Below are positions 45,885-64,000 of a stretch of 64,000 nucleotides of DNA, in pieces. The translations under genes and the position numbers were made by a program. Below the pieces are notes generated by a model. That model was not told where the DNA came from, ran no database searches, and saw nothing but the letters and a program-made list of their open reading frames with translations. How positions within the stretch are numbered: position 1 is the first letter of the stretch; each line of letters begins with the position of its first letter. This DNA comes from Cristatella mucedo. Taxonomy: Eukaryota > Bryozoa > Phylactolaemata > Cristatellidae. The DNA lies in the NCBI GenBank assembly GCA_009760855.2, contig WPIO01000001.1:22242001-22306000 (forward strand), written 5' to 3'.

Positions 45885-46200
45885 AGGTGCTAGACTGTGG
45901 AGCATTGCACTTGCACAATTCTTACGCGACGACATCTACTGTCTCCTGCTGCTGCTGCTGCTGACTGCGACGCATCCCTTCCAGCCTGACACTTCCATGC
46001 TACGCACTTCATCGACTGCCCTCCAGACTCAGCAATACTTCGAACTTCGTCTCTTCGTTGCCCGTGATGAAGTCTGTTGGCTACAGCATGCGCACTGAAA
46101 GCCGCTTAGGCTTTCAGTGCACTACAGAAAATTCTCCCGCGTAGCAGCCACTTGTGGCTTTGAGAAGTTACAGATGGAGGTGCAATGCATTACATTATAG
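45885..46200 (+). mobile_element. LINE B 3' fragment with small (CTG)n
   Basis: Codons for RLWS-like, caattcttacgcgacgac, then a (ctg)n run at about 45945-45963, then cgcttaggctttcagtgc and the terminal block with attacatta. Confidence 0.75.
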
Positions 46201-47579
46201 ACTGCTAGCCACCCCAAATCGAATTTACGTAGTCAGTGGAACGAAGTGGGGGAGCTGGCTCTGGAGGCTGGCTCTTGCTGCCTGCCAATGCATGCCTTCG
46301 CTCTCCCTCAGCCGCTGACCACCGGCCGATGGCCTCGTCGACCGCCAACGCAGCCTCGTAAGCCATTTATCCTTTGAAGTTCGTGACCTGAATCTCAGCA
46401 TGAGTGCACCATTTGATTCCTAATCAAGTTCGTGGTCCTTAATTTCCTCTCGTGAAAGACATCGCAGCTGCAATCTGGGTTAGAATAATTATTATTTATT
46501 ATTCTAACCATTATTATCATGCGATATTCCTACCAAAGGTTTCTGGACACTTTGAAACTAATTTTACCTTTGACGTTGCCCTTTTGTTAAGGGCGGAGCT
46601 TAGTATTCGAAATCGCTCTCGGAACTGCACCTGCGAAGCTTGGAAAGCCGCGAAGCAATAACGGACAGTTTGTGAGCTGGCGACCAAGCTTTGCAGCTTT
46701 GCCAGGCGCAGGCGCTAATTCTCGTTGCCGAGGCTCTTGATCTCAAGGTCAGTGTTCGCAGCAAAGCTGCATTGAGCATCATCGACTGCCCACGTGACGT
46801 TTGGAAGAGATAGCAGTCAGAGGTCAGTCTACTGAGGGCTGAGATCCCGCGAGTAATGTTAGTGACAAACTGCTGTCAGCCAGTATAAGTAAAATACCAA
46901 AAAGTAGCTTGGCGCCTTTTGCTATTGGACGTACAGCTCTCGAACTTCCCGCTACCACTGAATGATTCCTTGCAAGCAAAATGAATAGTCACCCACCCAA
47001 GCTGAAGCAGTGCACTCTATACGCTCTTTTTTTAATGCGTTTTCAACACCTGCCCTTTCCTTTGTAGAGTGACCGATACCGAATGCTGTGCTGCGTGACA
47101 GCGGCCAGTGAGCAGCTAGCTTTGCTGCTGCCTCAATGGCAGTGTGCCGTGCATCCCACCCACCCCTCCTCCGTAAACGTTCGTTGATGGAATTTGAGCT
47201 GCAGCAGTCGGACGATGCAAGTTGTTGAGGCCTCCCGGCCACGAATGAGTAGTATGCTCTCATCGAAAGGAGTCACCACTGCACCACACCCACAGCAGCC
47301 GGGTGCATCAATAGTGCATTGTTGTCGGCAGCCTTGCCTTGGTAAGCAGCTATTGAACAGGGTGCCGTTCGATTGCATTACTCAGCAGTAGCTGCTTTGA
47401 TCGAATCTCACTTCGGCCATCACATGGGTACACAAACTCATTTCCGATGGGTGGGCTAGCAACTCACTACACACGGCACTCAAAGGAGAAACACTGGGGC
47501 ATGCCCGGCCGAGCAGGACGAGAGCTGAGGGGGCCGGCTCTGAGGACTGCACAGACTTCTGGTGGGTGGGAAGCTTTGC
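46201..47579. other. Intergenic with one short palindrome
   Basis: Only the inverted repeat ggttagaataat/attattctaacc (46478-46489 and 46498-46509) stands out. No coding sequence was recognised. Confidence 0.5.
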
Positions 47580-48015
47580 TATGTAATGTAATGTATCTCC
47601 GTCTGTAACTCCACAAAGTCACAAAGACTATGTGGGTGTTACGCAGGAGACTTTTGTATAGCGCACTCATAGCCTAAGCGGCTTTCGGTATGCATTCGGT
47701 AGCCAACAGACTTCGTCTCATGCAACAAAGAGAAAGTGGGAAGCATAGCAGAGTCAGGAGAGCAGTTGAGGTAGTGAGTAGCATAGAAGTAGCAGCTCAG
47801 GACCGCTGAAAAAGATGTGCCATAGTCGGCAGTAGGAGAGTAGTTGTCGTTGCGTAAGAATTGTGGAAGCAAGTTCCACAGTCTAGGACCTGCAGAGCTA
47901 AAGCTTCTGTCGCCAACTGTCTTTAAGCGGAGGAATGGAACAGCTAATTTATTGTCCACACAGGACCTCAGCTTCCTCCAGCTGCGACACGGAGAAGGAG
48001 CTTTAGGTTGCATCG
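47580..48015 (-). mobile_element. LINE B ORF2 C-terminus and 3' end, minus strand
   Basis: Minus-strand peptide [47 protein letters not shown]. It ends at the left with gtaatgtaatgtatctccg. Nearly as intact as the 9286 copy. Confidence 0.85.
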
Positions 48016-48935
48016 ACGACTAGCTGGCCACGCGATGGCTACTCGAGGGTGGTTTACAGGTAACTTCTGCTCTAATACTTGGCTGCTTGTAACTTTAGTC
48101 AAAAAAAGGAGGAGGAGGAAGTCTGGTCGAACCAACTGCTCCCTGCAGGAGCAGTACTGCGACTAGTTAAGGTGAACACGTCGTAGCTAGTTAGCAGTTC
48201 GCGAGCTCCGAGGCAGCAGTGAAATCTCCTGTAATAGCATTCCCTAGTCTTGGTATAAAGAGGTGTCACCTGCAAAGTGATATTGGCACCACCATTTCTA
48301 ATAAGCACGAGAATACCTACGGCCATCACTGGCAGCACTGGGCCATCGGCACCGAGCTCAGAGCCGAGCCGGAGCCCGGTTATTCATCTAGGGGGAGGAG
48401 GCACGACCGGCAAGATTTGTATGAAGAAGGCGAGACCCACAACATGTTCATGTAGTTTACAAAACCCGACAGTAATGGGAAAATCATAGCGCACGAGCGT
48501 GGCATTTATTCGACGCGAACTCGGAGGTTGTGCTTTGAGTGGGAGCATGACATAATTTTGTCGCTGGTGACGGTTAGACCAAGAAATAGGGGGGGGGGCA
48601 GCCCCAGATCTCTGCCCTGCCATATGAGGGGTGGGGGAATGCCTGCCTAGCCCCCTGGCTCTGCCATTAGTTTACAGATACGAATATGGTTTTCCCTGGA
48701 GCCCGAGGTATTCCTAGAATCGTGAACACGCGTCTTCAAGTGGGCTCACGATTCGAAAACTTGTTGCTGTACCATCTATCAAGCCACCTCTGACAGCCTG
48801 GCATCACTTGACCAAGACAGCCTTGCCTCGGCATGACCAGCCAGCCTTGATTTGCTTCGGGGTGAAGGTGACTTCCTATTGACTGTTTGCAGTCAGCCGA
48901 GTTACAGAGAGTCAATGAGCATGACCATTGCAGGC
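48016..48935. other. Intergenic, possible decayed element
   Basis: 48590-48660 has a G-run and ends agccccctggctctgcc, which looks like one end of a hAT-type MITE; no matching left end was found. Confidence 0.35.
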
Positions 48936-49073
48936 TATAAATAAATAAATAAAAAATTCATTTGTATAGTGCCTATTCAGACGTTTGACGAAAGCCATGG
49001 GGCTCGAGCCCACGACCTCGGCCAGACCTCGGTCGGAGCGAGCGCCTTAACCACTGGACCACACCTGCTCGGC
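48936..49073 (-). mobile_element. SINE1, minus strand
   Basis: Minus-strand copy with a (taaa)n tail at the left, then ggctcgagcccacgacctcgg (complement of the B box) and the A-box region ccttaaccactggacca. Confidence 0.8.
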
Positions 49074-49129
49074 ATGTTTAAGAATGAAGCCCCTCTGATG
49101 AGCAGGAGTGGATTTGCCATGCCTCGGTG

Positions 49130-49800
49130 GCCGAGCAGCAGCAGCAGCAGCACTTGGTGCCTGCTGCTGCTGCTCGAGCTGAGAGAGCTCTCAGCATGGG
49201 CTCAGCAGCTGGGGCCGAGGAGCGAGGAGAGAACTAAGCTACCGACTGCTCGGCGTGCTGCCACCGCTGCTTCTGCTGCACACTGCGCAGTGTGCAGCAC
49301 TGTGCGACAGACGCGGGCGGTGTGCCTGCCCACGTGCCCTATATGCAGCAGCTCGACTGTGAGCTACTCTCGATCGTGGAGGGGCCAGCCATTATTTCTT
49401 GTACGCCCGATTAGCCAGCACCGATTAGCTCTTCCGCTTTCTCGCCTTTAGCAAAGCCGCGGGACCACGCATGGTCTGACTGGTTACCAGAGCTGCAGCA
49501 GCTGCAGCTGCAGCAGCAGCAGCGACAGCGGCTGAATTGACAGCTGCAACTTCAGCAGCAGCTGCAGCAGCAGCAAAGGCAGCAGCCGAGGCGGTGGCTG
49601 GAGGAGCAGCGCAGGCTGAGCCACGTCTGCAGCTGCAGCAGGTGCGAAGGCAGGGTCGGTCGGGCGAGGCAGGCGAGGGGGGTAGAGGTCAGACTGGGCG
49701 GGGCGAGGCAGAGCGTTGAGGGGGAGGGGCAGGGCTAAGGCGACAGCTCGGGCAGGCTGCTTGGTTATGCATCCTCTGTGCCTCAACACTTCCCTTGCTG
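49130..49800. repeat. CAG/CTG-rich low-complexity region
   Basis: Runs of cagcagcag and ctgctgctg at 49136-49152, 49163-49173 and 49490-49580. The open frames over it (poly-Ala, poly-Leu and poly-Gln in different frames) follow from the triplet composition and are not convincing exons. Confidence 0.75.
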
Positions 49801-50674
49801 GTGGGCATGACAGCAGAAGCAGGGAGGGACTAGACTAGCAGCTTGACAAGAAGTGACTTGCTGAGCCACATTCAGCTACTGGCACGAAACACCTGCCTCA
49901 GGCCGAGCGAGCGGTCATTGTAAGGGGACAATAATTAGCATGTAGCTCTCTGATCACGGCTGATCTCACACAACCGAACGCCGGCTGACCATTCAGAAGA
50001 ACATTTTCTGCTCCCAGCCAAATCAAACAGCCGGAAGACAGAAGGCCACTTAGGAGCATTAGTTCATTCACTGATTCCAGATTCGTCTAATGCAGTCTGC
50101 CGTTCAGCAGCTGGACTGCTGCCGTCGTCAGGAATGCGCTGGCTGCCGCTCCTGCTCTGCTTCACTGGTTCGAGTTGAGCAGCGCTCCCTGGCGGAGGTG
50201 GAGCCGAATACCATTTGCATAACTGACAGTCCTCGTGGCAAGCCGCCGGCCGGGCAGGCGGGCGGCCATGGCAGCCGGCCAGCCCATTCAGCAGCCATTG
50301 TTGCTCTGAATCGGTCGCCGGCTCCGAGCTCCGGACCTCTGGCACCGATCCTGGGGCAGCAGCAGCGGAAGCAGCAGTGGCAGCAGCGGCAGCAGCGGCA
50401 GCCAAGACCTTGGAGCGGCAGTGATCTCTCCACAGAGCGCAGCTGCTCCACTCTCGCACGAGCGGACAGCCTGTCGAGAGCGAGGAGGTGCGGAAGCAGC
50501 CCAATTCGGTGTGGGAGAGTCCTTGCGGGCAGCAGCCGGAGACCTCGTTTGGTTAGTGGCGGCGCCTCCTCCTGCGTCTACCTGCGTTCACGATCGAGGC
50601 ACCCGAGCAGCAGGAGCCCGCTACCGCCGCTGGTGGAAGGCGCCGCCAGCAACAGTCGGACCCTCGCTTGAGGC
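49801..50674 (+). other. GC-rich island upstream of the candidate first exon
   Basis: High GC with many CG and CAG steps. Overlapping long frames on both strands (for example 50090-50671) reflect composition. It is a plausible promoter and 5' UTR region of septin gene 2. Confidence 0.4.
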
Positions 50675-63703
<13,029 letters not shown>

Positions 63704-64000
63704 GTAAACTAGTAGACTTTTCAGAACATTTTGATTTTTGTTTCAGCCAGTGCTATAGTCAGGGTACTATATATCATGGTGCTATAGTCGAGGCAAAAAA
63801 TAATAATGAGCAAATACCAGAACACTGTCATGGGCAATCAAGCAGTTCAGGTCTGACAGAGGACGCGTCTAGCTCATACAACCAACACTTATTTCTCGTG
63901 CTAGACTTTTGCATATTGTTCTACAACATTGCTTTGCGGTTTTTGTATCACATTTATAATCTTTGTACTGTAGTGTGATCATTTGAAAAGTGCGATCAGT
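63704..64000 (+). other. Septin gene 2 intron, running off the window
   Basis: Starts with the gtaaac donor. No further exon before the edge. Confidence 0.8.

Noticed and set aside
48358-48665. Third hAT-like MITE
   Set aside because: The right end (ccctggctctg) is suggestive, but no inverted left end and no matching octamers were found.
49484-49789. Leu/Ala-rich and poly-Gln frames
   Set aside because: They are the alternative readings of CAG/CTG repeats.
50090-50671. 193-codon plus-strand frame in the GC-rich island
   Set aside because: Long frames are open on both strands here because stop codons are rare in this composition. The Arg/Ser/Gln-rich peptide has no recognisable domain.

Overview
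The window is nuclear DNA from a metazoan. It has GT-AG introns of 0.1 to 5.4 kb, short exons, tRNA-derived SINEs, LINE (CR1/L2-like) retroposons and Tc1 and hAT DNA transposons. I cannot place the phylum from sequence alone; the repeat profile and the septin genes suggest an invertebrate. No rRNA, CRISPR, bacterial operon or virus was seen.

Two septin genes lie on the plus strand, head to tail. Septin gene 1 (6705 to 26916) is recoverable almost completely: ten coding exons give 366 codons ending in a stop. They align with vertebrate SEPT2 at constant spacing, and only about eight N-terminal residues, on an unseen first coding exon, are missing. Septin gene 2 starts near 50.7 kb. A candidate first exon lies at 50675-50797, the GTPase exons run from 55928 to 63703, and the gene continues off the right edge. 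It belongs to the same SEPT2 group but looks closer to the SEPT1/4/5 branch. Exons 2 to 5 of gene 1 have exactly the same lengths (87, 124, 135, 118 nt) and phases as the matching exons of gene 2, so the two are paralogues that kept their intron positions. Septins of this group form GTP-binding hetero-oligomeric filaments at the cell cortex and cytokinetic furrow.

Layout. 0-5 kb: repeats (SINE1, LINE A on the minus strand, a hAT-like MITE, SINE2). 5-6.7 kb: probable upstream or 5' region of gene 1. 6.7-27.8 kb: gene 1, its introns carrying LINE A and B copies, SINE2, a hAT MITE with a perfect 8-bp target duplication, and Tc1 remnants. 28-39 kb: intergenic repeats, including the best LINE A copy. 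39.2-42.1 kb: an array of about 17 diverged ~170-bp tandem repeats. 42.4-49 kb: nested LINE and SINE copies. 49.1-51.1 kb: GC- and CAG-rich island holding the candidate first exon of gene 2. 51.4-64 kb: gene 2 introns with LINE B, SINE1, Tc1 and LINE C insertions and long GA/CT microsatellites.

The transposable elements are linked. LINE A and SINE1 end in the same short hairpin-forming tail, which also occurs alone at many places. This suggests SINE1 is mobilised by the LINE A reverse transcriptase. Almost every long open frame outside the septin exons is explained by these repeats or by simple sequence.
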